From: an uncultured Collinsella sp.
GTDB lineage: Bacteria > Actinomycetota > Coriobacteriia > Coriobacteriales > Coriobacteriaceae
Length of the DNA stretch: 64,000 nucleotides
Assembly: GCA_934667065.1 (NCBI GenBank)
Contig: CAKULD010000010.1
Span: 14,573 to 78,572 of the forward strand
Direction of reading: 5' to 3'
Shown: one piece after another, positions 18,411 through 33,995 of the stretch
How positions within the stretch are numbered: position 1 is the first letter of the stretch
Layout: each line of letters begins with the position of its first letter
The notes under the pieces: model-generated
What the model was told of the DNA's origin: nothing
Database searches by the model: none
The model's input: the letters and a program-made list of their open reading frames with translations, nothing else
Translations under genes and position numbers: made by a program

Positions 18411-18495
18411 AATCACCTCCCGGTGACGTTAATGATTCTTGATGAGGCCCTCACCATAGATACGCTTTGACCGGACGAAATGTTTCAAATTCAAG

Positions 18496-18530
18496 CAGAT
18501 AAAACCAACCAAAATAAACCTGTCCCTTTT
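18496..18530. repeat. 35-bp repeat, right member of the inverted pair flanking the sigma/anti-sigma locus
   Basis: Starts CAGATAAAACCAACCAAAAT; its reverse complement matches 16551-16584 with one indel and one mismatch. It lies about 90 bp upstream of the sigma start. Confidence 0.75.
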
Positions 18531-18589
18531 CGGCAGGTTTTCCGTCCAGCGGATCATTAGAACGCAACAGGTTGAGCATACGCAAGCGA

Positions 18590-18689
18590 GCGGCCCCCAG
18601 AGCGTACAAGGTGGCATGAAAAAGGCAGGGCATTGACCTTTTGGTCATGCCCTGCCTTTTGAATGACAGATTGTAGCTCTGGGGGCCGC
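18590..18689 (-). terminator. Terminator hairpin nested inside a second inverted repeat, after rpoC
   Basis: The inner hairpin (18618-18660; stem AAAGGCAGGGCAT with complement, T-rich on both strands) is a strong terminator for rpoC. It is enclosed by a 14-bp outer stem, GCGGCCCCCAGAGC (18590-18603) with its exact complement at 18676-18689. A further small hairpin (CCGCCGTTCG with AACGGCGG) sits at 18709-18728. Confidence 0.8.
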
Positions 18690-18733
18690 GCAGCGACGGA
18701 GGCCGCCGCCGTTCGTTAGAACGGCGGAACTAG

Positions 18734-23212
<4,479 letters not shown>

Positions 23213-23218
23213 AGTCAA

Positions 23219-26710
<3,492 letters not shown>

Positions 26711-26783
26711 CAGGTTTTTCCTCCTTCACGGAAATGCTCGGTGGGTTGGCGAGGCATAGCTTCGCCAGTTATCGCAACCTAAT

Positions 26784-26811
26784 AGTTTATCAGGTACCGA
26801 CCGTTGAGCAA
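26784..26811 (-). promoter_or_regulatory. Likely rpoBC promoter
   Basis: On the minus strand TTGCTC, a 16-bp spacer and TAAACT, about 75 bp upstream of rpoB. Matches to the consensus are moderate. Confidence 0.5.
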
Positions 26812-26973
26812 GAAAAGCCTTGACGCGATTGAGTTTTTGGAGTAGCAAAGTTTTTCGACAGAAAACGCGCAGGTAGATATAGGTATATCGAACATCTGTT
26901 CATATGATTTCTGTGAACAGAGCTGAGGGCGCGGGCCGTTGAACGGCGGAATGGCGGTGAGAGTTGATCAACC

Positions 26974-27206
26974 GGAAACTGCGTCCCGTTTTGATGCCTC
27001 AAACTGGGATGCAGTTTCCAGTTGAGCCCTGTTTGGGAAAGCGTATCCCGTTCTGAGCCGATATTCTGGGACGTACTTTCCCCTATGGGCCCGTTGGGGA
27101 AACTGCATCCCAGTTTGAGCTGTTATTCCGGGTCGCACTTTCCGCTAGGGGCCCCAACCGGAAAGTGCATCCCAGAATTCAGCCAAATAGTGGGACGCAT
27201 TTTCCC
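26974..27206. repeat. Four tandem imperfect hairpins with a ~61-bp period upstream of rpoB
   Basis: Palindromes of 46-48 bp begin at 26974, 27035, 27096 and 27160. Each half-site resembles GGGAAACTGCATCCCA, and each right half is the inverse. Spacing of starts is 61, 61 and 64 bp. The rest of the 595-bp galU-rpoB gap holds a terminator and the rpoB promoter, and no gene. Confidence 0.8.
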
Positions 27207-27223
27207 AGGCCGGACGGCGCGCA

Positions 27224-27259
27224 TAAAAAAACGGGCGCAGACCGAAGTCCGCACCCGTT
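27224..27259 (-). terminator. Intrinsic terminator after galU
   Basis: Stem ACGGGTGCGGACT with a near-complement and 3-bp loop, followed by seven T on the minus strand. It separates galU from rpoB. Confidence 0.88.
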
Positions 27260-27305
27260 CCTGCCATGACAGCTTCGAGCCGTTACGCGGTTTGGTAAAA
27301 CCGCG

Positions 27306-28211
27306 TTAACGCTTTAAGCCGCCGCGCTCGTCGATGGCGTCCCAAAAGGCGTCGGCGAAGCGAGGATCGCTTGCGGCCATGAGGGCGTTGGTGGCCATCC
27401 AACCAGAGGGCGTGCCAGTGTCGTAGCCCGAAAGCGGGTCGATGACGACGGCGTACATAGCCTCGCGGTCGAGCGAACGGGCCATAGCATCGGTGAGCTG
27501 GATCTCGCCGCCCTTACCAGCCTGCTGATCGGCGAGCAGGTCCATGACCAGCGGGCTCAGCAGGTAACGACCGACGATGTACAGGTTGGAGGGAGCTGCC
27601 TCGGGGGCAGGCTTCTCAACCAGACCGCCGATACGCCAGACAGCACCCGGCTCGGCATCGGCAACATTCTCGAAGCCCTCGAGCGAGCCCACGCGGTCAC
27701 CGGCGATAACGCCATAACGGCTGACTTCCTCGGGAGCGCACGCGGCGACGGCGATAACCGAAGCGCCACCGTGCTCCTTGGAGACGGCGAGCATCTTGTC
27801 GCAGATGTCACGGTTGGGCACAACGTAGTCGCCCAGAAGAACCAGGAAGTTCTCCCCTGCCACGGCGTCGGCGGCAGAGCGAATGGCGTGACCGAGGCCC
27901 TTGGGCTCGTACTGGTAGCGGAAGTCAACCGGCATGCCGCCCGCATGGGCGACGGCGTCGGCGTAAGCGTTCTTGCCGCGCTCGCGCAGCAGGTTCTCGA
28001 GCGAACGATCGGGCTGGAAGTAGCTCAGCAGCTCGGGCTTACCAGGAGAGGTAACGATGATGGCGTCGTCGACCTCCTCGGGGTCGAGTGCCTCCTCGAC
28101 GACGTACTGGATGACCGGCTTGTCGAGCACCGGCAGCATCTCTTTAGGCGTGCACTTGGTGCCAGGCAGAAAACGCGTGCCAAGACCGGCGGCGGGGATG
28201 ATTGCCTTCAT
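27306..28211 (-). CDS. galU: UTP--glucose-1-phosphate uridylyltransferase
   Basis: A 301-residue nucleotidyltransferase making UDP-glucose from UTP and glucose-1-phosphate for cell-envelope glycans. The N-terminal nucleotide loop AAGLGTRFLPGTK, the KPVIQYVVEEA segment and GLGHAI are as in GalU. The ATG at 28211 is taken; a TTG 9 bp upstream is too near the AAAGGA. It lies between rplJL and rpoBC, with terminators on both sides, so it is probably an independent unit. Confidence 0.94.
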   Translation of the reverse strand: MKAIIPAAGLGTRFLPGTKCTPKEMLPVLDKPVIQYVVEEALDPEEVDDAIIVTSPGKPELLSYFQPDRSLENLLRERGKNAYADAVAHAGGMPVDFRYQYEPKGLGHAIRSAADAVAGENFLVLLGDYVVPNRDICDKMLAVSKEHGGASVIAVAACAPEEVSRYGVIAGDRVGSLEGFENVADAEPGAVWRIGGLVEKPAPEAAPSNLYIVGRYLLSPLVMDLLADQQAGKGGEIQLTDAMARSLDREAMYAVVIDPLSGYDTGTPSGWMATNALMAASDPRFADAFWDAIDERGGLKR

Positions 28212-28440
28212 GTTATTCAAAGATCCTTTCGCAGGCGCACATGCGCCTCATGCGTGCGGCACACAGCCGCAGACCAAATAGCGATACCGAAGTATCTTAC
28301 TGCCGAAACCATGTATCACTACAAGGCAAAGACAATTCTTCAGCAGGTCAACGCAAATTATTGCTTGAATAGCGCAATTTTATTACCCCTGGCGGACTGT
28401 CGGGCATGCGCCGAGCAGCAGCTGCCGAGGGATCAAAACG

Positions 28441-28474
28441 AAAAAAGACGGGGATCGCAATGCGAACCCCGTCT
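28441..28474 (-). terminator. Intrinsic terminator after rplL
   Basis: Stem GACGGGG with its complement, then six T on the minus strand. It ends the rplJ-rplL operon before galU. Confidence 0.88.
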
Positions 28475-28501
28475 GCAAAGAAATCTGGCGAGAAAGCCTG
28501 A

Positions 28502-28879
28502 TTACTTGAGGGTGACAGCAGCGCCAGCAGCCTCGAGCTTCTCCTTGGCAGCCTCGGCGTCCTCCTTCTTGGCACCCTCGAGAACAGCCTTGGGAGCGCC
28601 CTCGACGACCTCCTTGGCCTCCTTCAGGCCAAGGTTGGTGAGCTCACGGACGGCCTTGATGACCTGGATCTTGTTGTCGCCGAAGCCCTCGAGCACGACG
28701 TCAAACTCGGTCTTCTCCTCGGCCTCAGCAGCGCCAGCAGCAGGAGCGGCGACAACAGCGGCAGGAGCAGCGGCGGAAACGCCGAAGGTGTCCTCGATAG
28801 CCTTGACGAGCTCGGAAGCCTCGAGAAGGGTCATTTCCTTAAGAGCATCGATGATCTCATCGGTGGTAAGCTTAGCCAT
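28502..28879 (-). CDS. rplL: Ribosomal protein bL12 (L7/L12)
   Basis: A 125-residue stalk protein with N-terminal dimerisation domain, Ala-rich hinge (residues about 38-55) and C-terminal factor-binding domain ([20 protein letters not shown]). The ATG at 28879 has AAAGGA upstream; the in-frame upstream region is part of the leader. It recruits translational GTPases to the ribosome together with L10. Confidence 0.98.
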   Translation of the reverse strand: MAKLTTDEIIDALKEMTLLEASELVKAIEDTFGVSAAAPAAVVAAPAAGAAEAEEKTEFDVVLEGFGDNKIQVIKAVRELTNLGLKEAKEVVEGAPKAVLEGAKKEDAEAAKEKLEAAGAAVTLK

Positions 28880-28981
28880 TTCTAAGTCCTTTCGGTTTCC
28901 GTGCGGATGCACGGAGATCAGTTAAAACACGGCGCGAATGCGCCAGGGGTGCGGCGTTGCCGCCGCGGGTGAAAACAGCGA

Positions 28982-29503
28982 CTAGGCTGCCTTCTGCTCG
29001 GAGACCTGCTGGATCGAACGAGCGAGACCAGAGGAAACGCCGTTGACGCAGACAGCGATGTCGCGAGCGAAACCGGAGATGAGACCGGCGATCTGGCCGA
29101 GAAGCTGATCCTTGGTGGGCAGCTCGGCGATAGCCTTAACATCATCAGCGGAAACGGCCTTGCCGTCGGAGATACCGCCCTTGATCTCAAGGACGCCCTT
29201 GGACTTAGCGGAGAAGTCCTTAAGGGCCTTAGCGGCCTCGACCGGCTCGGTCTCGTAGAACACATAAGCGACGGGGCCGGCGAGGATCTCGTCGAGCTCG
29301 GGCTGCTCCTGGTTCTTGAGAGCGATCTTGACCAGGTTGTTCTTGTAGACCTTCATCTCGGCGCCGCACTCGCGAAGCTGATGACGCAGCTCCTGAGCCT
29401 GCTTAACCGTCAGACCGTTGTAGTTGACGACGAACAGACCGGCGTTCTCGGCGATACGAGACTCGATCTCTGCAACCTTGTCGATTTTGTACTGCTGGGG
29501 CAT
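28982..29503 (-). CDS. rplJ: Ribosomal protein uL10
   Basis: A 173-residue stalk base protein that binds 23S rRNA and L12 dimers. The N-terminal segment (IAENAGLFVVNYNGLTVKQ) and the Leu/Ile-rich C-terminal L12-binding helix are visible. Length is normal. Its 5' leader carries a terminator-like hairpin. The start follows a GGAGG. Confidence 0.97.
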   Translation of the reverse strand: MPQQYKIDKVAEIESRIAENAGLFVVNYNGLTVKQAQELRHQLRECGAEMKVYKNNLVKIALKNQEQPELDEILAGPVAYVFYETEPVEAAKALKDFSAKSKGVLEIKGGISDGKAVSADDVKAIAELPTKDQLLGQIAGLISGFARDIAVCVNGVSSGLARSIQQVSEQKAA

Positions 29504-29566
29504 GAATTACACCTCCTCGAATTCTTTCCGGGCACGGTCCGCCACAAGGACGTGACGGGGGCATGT

Positions 29567-29605
29567 CCAAAAAGAAAGCCCCCGCGCTGCATGAGCGACG
29601 GGGGC
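29567..29605 (-). terminator. Attenuator hairpin in the rplJ leader
   Basis: On the minus strand GCCCCCG pairs with CGGGGGC and is followed by TTTCTTTTT, about 65 bp before rplJ and downstream of its promoter. It fits the known arrangement of L10-leader control, but the L10 binding fold was not modelled. Confidence 0.65.
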
Positions 29606-29720
29606 GAGAAGACATATCTACTCGACCACCTCGGCTGGCGGGATGTCCCATTAAGCTCGCGGGTAAGACCCGTTTGCGCCGGCTGTCTCTGGCAGCGGAT
29701 TCGTGCGTGAACCGAAAGTA

Positions 29721-29749
29721 TTATGGCGGGGACCCCGGCGTCGGTCAAC
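29721..29749 (-). promoter_or_regulatory. Promoter of rplJ-rplL
   Basis: On the minus strand TTGACC, a 17-bp spacer and CATAAT, about 220 bp upstream of rplJ, leaving room for the leader. Confidence 0.65.
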
Positions 29750-29781
29750 GTAAATCCGGGCTGCACACAATTCCACCATCC

Positions 29782-29917
29782 GGCACGCACCGCCGAAGGC
29801 CGGGCGCAAGGTTTTCGCTCGGTCAAGTCCTGGGCTCGCTCGGAAAGCACATTAAGTGCTTTCCGGCTCGTGCGGAATCTACGAAAACCTTGCGCCCGGC
29901 CTTCGGCGGCGCGTGCC
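29782..29917. repeat. Nested hairpin element, copy 2 (36-bp outer arms, one mismatch)
   Basis: Outer arms 29782-29817 and 29882-29917 match in 35 of 36 positions. The 64-bp core has AAGTCCTG, the same inner palindrome as copy 1 (29842-29864) and CCGGCTCGTGCGGAA. The arm sequence is unrelated to the other copies. It lies between the aminotransferase gene and the rplJ promoter. Confidence 0.85.
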
Positions 29918-30009
29918 TGCGTTGACTTTGGGCAGTCCGGTTTTCCGTTGGCTGACGCCCCCACTCATAATGCTTGGGTCGGTGGGCTGATGGGTTGGGT
30001 CCCGTTGGG

Positions 30010-31146
30010 CTATAGGGTTGAAACGAAGGTGGACAGGCGGTGGAGGCCTTCGTCTAAATCTTGGTCGGAGACGCAGTAGCTTAGGCGGATGTGGTTTTCG
30101 GTGCCGAAGCAGTCTCCGGGGACTAGGGCTACGTTGGCTTCTTTGATGGCTTTGATGCAGAAATCCTCGCTTGTTAGGCCGAATTGTTTGATGCTCGGGA
30201 AGGCGTAGAAGGCTCCTGCGGGCTCCACTACGTCGAGTCCCATGGCGTCTAGGGCTGCGAGCACGCGTTCGCGGCGGGCTCGGTAGACGTTGAGCATGGG
30301 GGTGGGGTCGACGGTGAGGGCTCGGGCTGCGGCGTCCATCTCGAAGGAAACAGCGCTCGACACTAAGTATTGGTGGGCCTTTGCGATCTCGGCGATGACG
30401 GGGGTTGCGGCTGCGAGCCAGCCTAGGCGCCAGCCTGTCATGGCCCAGGGCTTGGAGAAGCTCTCGATGATGACCGTCTGCTCGCGCAGTTCTGGGTGGC
30501 GCTGGGCGAAGCGCTCGTAGCCGTCAACGTAGACCAGGCGGTTGTAGACATCGTCGCAGACTACGTAGATGCCCGCCTGCTCTGCCACGCGCGCCACGGC
30601 GTCGAGCGATACCGCGTTGAGGATGCAACCCGTGGGGTTGTTGGGCGAGCAGATGACGATGGCCTTGGTCGCCGGCGTCACACAGGCACGAAGCGCTTCC
30701 TCGTCGATCTGGAATTGCGCGAGCTCCGTATCCAAAAAGACCGCCTTGGCGTGGTTGGCCACGACGATGCTCTCGTACAGGCCAAAAGCCGGCGTGGGGA
30801 TAATGACCTCGTCGCCGGGGTTGAGCATTGCCATAAACGTAGCCGACAGGGCCTCGGTTGCGCCATCCGTGAGGATGACCTCGTCAGCCGAAAACGAAAG
30901 GCCCGCCTCACCCATATATGTGGACAGCGCCTCGCGCAAGGCGGGGCGTCCGTTGTTGGGCGGATAGTGCGTGTCGCCGCGGTTGAGCGACGCGGTCACC
31001 TCGGCGCTAATCACGTCGGGCGTGGGAAAATCGGGCTCGCCGAGCGCCAGCGCGATGCATCCCGGATGCTGCGCGGCGAGCGCGTTGATCCGGCGGATGC
31101 CGGAGGGCTTGAGCGTGGCAAGCGAAGTGTTCATGGGCAGGCGCAT
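30010..31146 (-). CDS. PLP-dependent aminotransferase, class I/II (aspartate aminotransferase-like)
   Basis: A 378-residue fold-type I aminotransferase. Conserved pieces are the N-terminal LALGEPDFPTPD, SPNNPTG, DDVYNRLVY and the PLP-lysine region SFSKPWAMTGWRLGW; the C-terminal Arg is in HIRLSYCVS. Such enzymes transfer amino groups between amino acids and 2-oxoacids; the exact substrate is not readable. The ATG at 31146 follows AAAGGA. The gene appears monocistronic. Confidence 0.9.
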   Translation of the reverse strand: MRLPMNTSLATLKPSGIRRINALAAQHPGCIALALGEPDFPTPDVISAEVTASLNRGDTHYPPNNGRPALREALSTYMGEAGLSFSADEVILTDGATEALSATFMAMLNPGDEVIIPTPAFGLYESIVVANHAKAVFLDTELAQFQIDEEALRACVTPATKAIVICSPNNPTGCILNAVSLDAVARVAEQAGIYVVCDDVYNRLVYVDGYERFAQRHPELREQTVIIESFSKPWAMTGWRLGWLAAATPVIAEIAKAHQYLVSSAVSFEMDAAARALTVDPTPMLNVYRARRERVLAALDAMGLDVVEPAGAFYAFPSIKQFGLTSEDFCIKAIKEANVALVPGDCFGTENHIRLSYCVSDQDLDEGLHRLSTFVSTL

Positions 31147-31239
31147 GGCATTCCTTTCGTAAGGGTTGCACTAGGATAGCGCGGCGGAGGGCTGGCAGAC
31201 GGTGTAACCTAAACGGAAACGGACTGGAAAGGAGATGGC

Positions 31240-31896
31240 ATGGAGGCGACTGCGCGCGGCGATAAGCCCAAAACGCTGCGGGACATTGCATATATCAGTA
31301 TTCCCAACAGCGCCGATCTTGAGTTTTTGCTCTGGGACCTTCAGGATGTCATCGCGGCGTATGCCCGGCTTTCCGGTACTTCGCTCCCCCGCCCGGTCGA
31401 TCTGGGAACGGGTGATGGCGTCAGCGCTGTGGACGGCATCGTATTCGCCGTTGAGGATGCGCTCGATAACGAGGAGATGGCCGTCGTTGAACAGGCGCTT
31501 GATTGCCTTGAGGGCGTGGAAACTCGCATCTATGTCATCGTTCAAGCTGCCTACGGAAGCGCTGAACAGGCTCACGTTGCAGTTGGCCGCCTGCGCGAAG
31601 CATGCGAGCATCGAGGGCTGTCGTGGTGTGGCGGCGTCACTGTCTGCACCGGCGCCGGCGTCGCAGTGCTTCGCCGATCCCCGCGTATGGGCCTCTTGCG
31701 CCGACCGTTTTCGGAAGCCATAGACAAGCTCGTGGGCGCCGTGCGCATGGGGTGCTCGGTGAAGCATGCGCAGCGACTTGGCGGCGGCAATGCCGAGGAC
31801 GTCGACACCGATGGCATGGTTTATGCCGAACCTGCGCTGCCCGCACCGATTTGGCATATCGCTCTGAAATATCTCGGCAGCCGCTCATACATCTAA
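31240..31896 (+). CDS. Flavodoxin-like fold protein of unknown function
   Basis: A 218-residue protein I do not recognise as a named family. The middle part (VDGIVFAVEDAL, then IYVIVQAAYGSAEQAHVAVGRL, then HRGLSWCGGVTVCTGAG) follows the order of segments seen in NADPH-dependent FMN-reductase/flavodoxin-like proteins. The glycine-rich FMN phosphate loop normally near the N-terminus is not evident, so flavin binding may be lost. The ATG follows GGAAAGGAG. It is divergent from the aminotransferase gene and converges with the glycosylase gene 1 bp past its stop. Confidence 0.6.
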   Translation: MEATARGDKPKTLRDIAYISIPNSADLEFLLWDLQDVIAAYARLSGTSLPRPVDLGTGDGVSAVDGIVFAVEDALDNEEMAVVEQALDCLEGVETRIYVIVQAAYGSAEQAHVAVGRLREACEHRGLSWCGGVTVCTGAGVAVLRRSPRMGLLRRPFSEAIDKLVGAVRMGCSVKHAQRLGGGNAEDVDTDGMVYAEPALPAPIWHIALKYLGSRSYI

Positions 31897-31897
31897 A

Positions 31898-32461
31898 TTA
31901 ACAAGCTGCCCAGTCAACAGCCTCACGCCAGCGCTCAACAAGCCGCTCCAGACGCCATGCCGCATTGGCGGGACTTGTCGAGGGCAGGACGATAGCGGGT
32001 AGCCCCGTGCGCTCTTGCAGGTAGCGCTTGTAGAGCCGCCCGGCCGTGCCGCCGTTGCAAATAACGACCTCGATAGGCGCAGCATCGGTGATGCGCTCAA
32101 TATGTGCCGGCACGACGTTTTTGATGCTGGCGTCGCTCGAGCCCTTGATGTCACAACTCTCGATCACATCCCACAGGGCCACGCCACCGTTGAGCAGCAT
32201 GGCCCGCTTGGCGGCAATCGAGGCGTCGAGCGTCGCGGGCTCACCGCTCGCCAAAGGGTCTCCCTCGTTGGGCGGCACGGGCGCGCCAAGGCACGCAGCG
32301 ATCACGCGCCAAAAGCGGTTCTGGGGGTTGCCGTAATAGAAGGCGTTGGCACGCGAGAGCACCGAAGGAAACGACCCCAGCACCAAAACGCGCGAATGCT
32401 CGTCAAACACGGGTTCAAACCCATGCTCAATATGCTGATATCCCTCGTCCAACGCTGTCAT
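31898..32461 (-). CDS. DNA-deoxyinosine (hypoxanthine) glycosylase
   Basis: A 187-residue protein of the uracil-DNA-glycosylase superfamily. The motif LVLGSFPSVLS, AFYYGNPQNRFW and the C-terminal LPSTSPANA are characteristic of the hypoxanthine-DNA glycosylase subgroup, which removes deaminated adenine from DNA. It lies 3 bp after the GH13 gene on the same strand and probably shares its transcript; its stop abuts the convergent flavodoxin-like gene. Confidence 0.85.
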   Translation of the reverse strand: MTALDEGYQHIEHGFEPVFDEHSRVLVLGSFPSVLSRANAFYYGNPQNRFWRVIAACLGAPVPPNEGDPLASGEPATLDASIAAKRAMLLNGGVALWDVIESCDIKGSSDASIKNVVPAHIERITDAAPIEVVICNGGTAGRLYKRYLQERTGLPAIVLPSTSPANAAWRLERLVERWREAVDWAAC

Positions 32462-32464
32462 GAG

Positions 32465-33841
32465 CTAGACCCTCAGCAGATAGCGCACCTCGTAGGGCGC
32501 AAGCTCAAGGGAGCCCGACAGCTCGACCGTGGGCGCACCGTCGGCAAGCAGGTCGACGAAGGAGCCGTTGAGTTCGCCGGCTCCAAAGGTATAGGGCTCG
32601 TCCACGGCATTGACCGCCACGAGCACCGTCGCGTCGTCGCAGGCGCGCTCGAACAGCAGTTGCTTGTTCTGAATCACCGCGTTGCGATAGGCGCCGTAGT
32701 TGAGGGCGTGGGCCGCCGCGTCGTTTGCCGAGCGCAGGTGCACGAGCTGTGTGACAAATGCCGTCAGCTCGTTGGGTGCAGGTTCATCGAGCGCAGGACG
32801 CAGCGCCCAGTCGCCGTCGGGGCCACCCTTTTCGCCGGCAATCCCCCACTCGCTGCCGTAGTAGACGCACGGAATGCCCGGCATACCAAAGAGCATGCCG
32901 TAGGCGGGACGCAGGCACGACTTATCGGTAAGGATACTCGCCAGGCGCGGCACATCGTGGTTGTCGACAAACGACAGCAGGTGCTTCCCGCGGTAGATGC
33001 ACCACGGATCGCCGCCAAACTGACGGTGCAGCGAGTGGGCGATCTCGAACATATTGACCGAGTTAAAGCTGGAGTACAGGCCCTTGTAGCACTCGTAGTT
33101 GGTGCAGGAGTCGAGCATTTCGTCGTTGACGATCTGGTTGTAGTCACCGTGGAGCGTCTCGCCAATCAACACAAAGTCGGGCTTGAGCTCGCGGGTAAAA
33201 GCGTGCAGGCGGCGCATGAAGTCGCGGTCGAGCATGTAGGCGACGTCCAGACGCAGACCGTCGACGCCAAAGACCTCTGCCCAGCGGCGCACGGACTCGA
33301 GCAGGTATTCGACCACGGCAGGGTTTTGCAAGTTGAGCTTCACGAGCTCAAAATGACCCTCCCAGCCCTCGTACCAAAAGCCATCGCCATAGCACGAGTC
33401 ACCGTTAAAGCTAATGTGGAACCAGTCCCTATAGGGCGAATCCCACTTGCGCTCCTGCACATCGCGGAAGGCCCAAAAGCCGCGACCGACGTGGTTGAAG
33501 ACGGCATCGAGCACCACGCGGATGCCATGGGCGTGCAGCGTCTCGCACACGGCGGCAAAGTCGGCATCCCCACCCAGGCGACGGTCGATATGGCGCAGGC
33601 TGCGCGTGTCGTAGCCGTGGCTGTCGGACTCAAGGGGCGGATTGATGAGCACGGCACCGATGCCAAGTTCCTGCAGGTAATCGGCCCATTGGGCGATCTT
33701 CATGATGGGGGCATCGGGGTTGGCTGCGGCATCGGCGGCCTGAGCGAGCTCATCCTCGGCAACGGGCGCGGCATTTTCACGCGGGGCACCGCAAAAGCCC
33801 AGCGGATAGATCTGATAGAACGTCGTCTCGTATGCCCACAT
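32465..33841 (-). CDS. Glycoside hydrolase family 13 (alpha-amylase family) enzyme
   Basis: A 458-residue cytoplasmic GH13 enzyme with no signal peptide. The four family motifs are present: DAVFNHVG, the nucleophile Asp in GLRLDVAYM, the acid/base Glu in LIGETLHG and the transition-state Asp in FVDNHDVPR. It probably acts on imported alpha-glucans or maltodextrins; exact specificity is unknown. The ATG at 33841 follows GGGAGG; the longer in-frame upstream part reads through an intergenic inverted repeat and is rejected. Confidence 0.9.
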   Translation of the reverse strand: MWAYETTFYQIYPLGFCGAPRENAAPVAEDELAQAADAAANPDAPIMKIAQWADYLQELGIGAVLINPPLESDSHGYDTRSLRHIDRRLGGDADFAAVCETLHAHGIRVVLDAVFNHVGRGFWAFRDVQERKWDSPYRDWFHISFNGDSCYGDGFWYEGWEGHFELVKLNLQNPAVVEYLLESVRRWAEVFGVDGLRLDVAYMLDRDFMRRLHAFTRELKPDFVLIGETLHGDYNQIVNDEMLDSCTNYECYKGLYSSFNSVNMFEIAHSLHRQFGGDPWCIYRGKHLLSFVDNHDVPRLASILTDKSCLRPAYGMLFGMPGIPCVYYGSEWGIAGEKGGPDGDWALRPALDEPAPNELTAFVTQLVHLRSANDAAAHALNYGAYRNAVIQNKQLLFERACDDATVLVAVNAVDEPYTFGAGELNGSFVDLLADGAPTVELSGSLELAPYEVRYLLRV

Positions 33842-33913
33842 AGCAACCTCCCGGGTAACTTTCACGCAACGCCATCCATTGTATGCCCACCGCGCACCCC
33901 CTCCCCCAAAATA

Positions 33914-33980
33914 AGTTGCGGTGAAATACGGACTGCTTGCCAGGTTTATTGGGCTAAACAGTCCGTATTTCACCGCAACT
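33914..33980. repeat. Perfect 22-bp inverted repeat between MFS and GH13 genes
   Basis: Arms 33914-33935 and 33959-33980 are exactly complementary, with a 23-bp loop containing CCAGGTTTATTGGG. On the minus strand TTATTTT follows, so it may also terminate the MFS transcript. Confidence 0.8.
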
Positions 33981-33995
33981 GATGGAGGGATGTGG

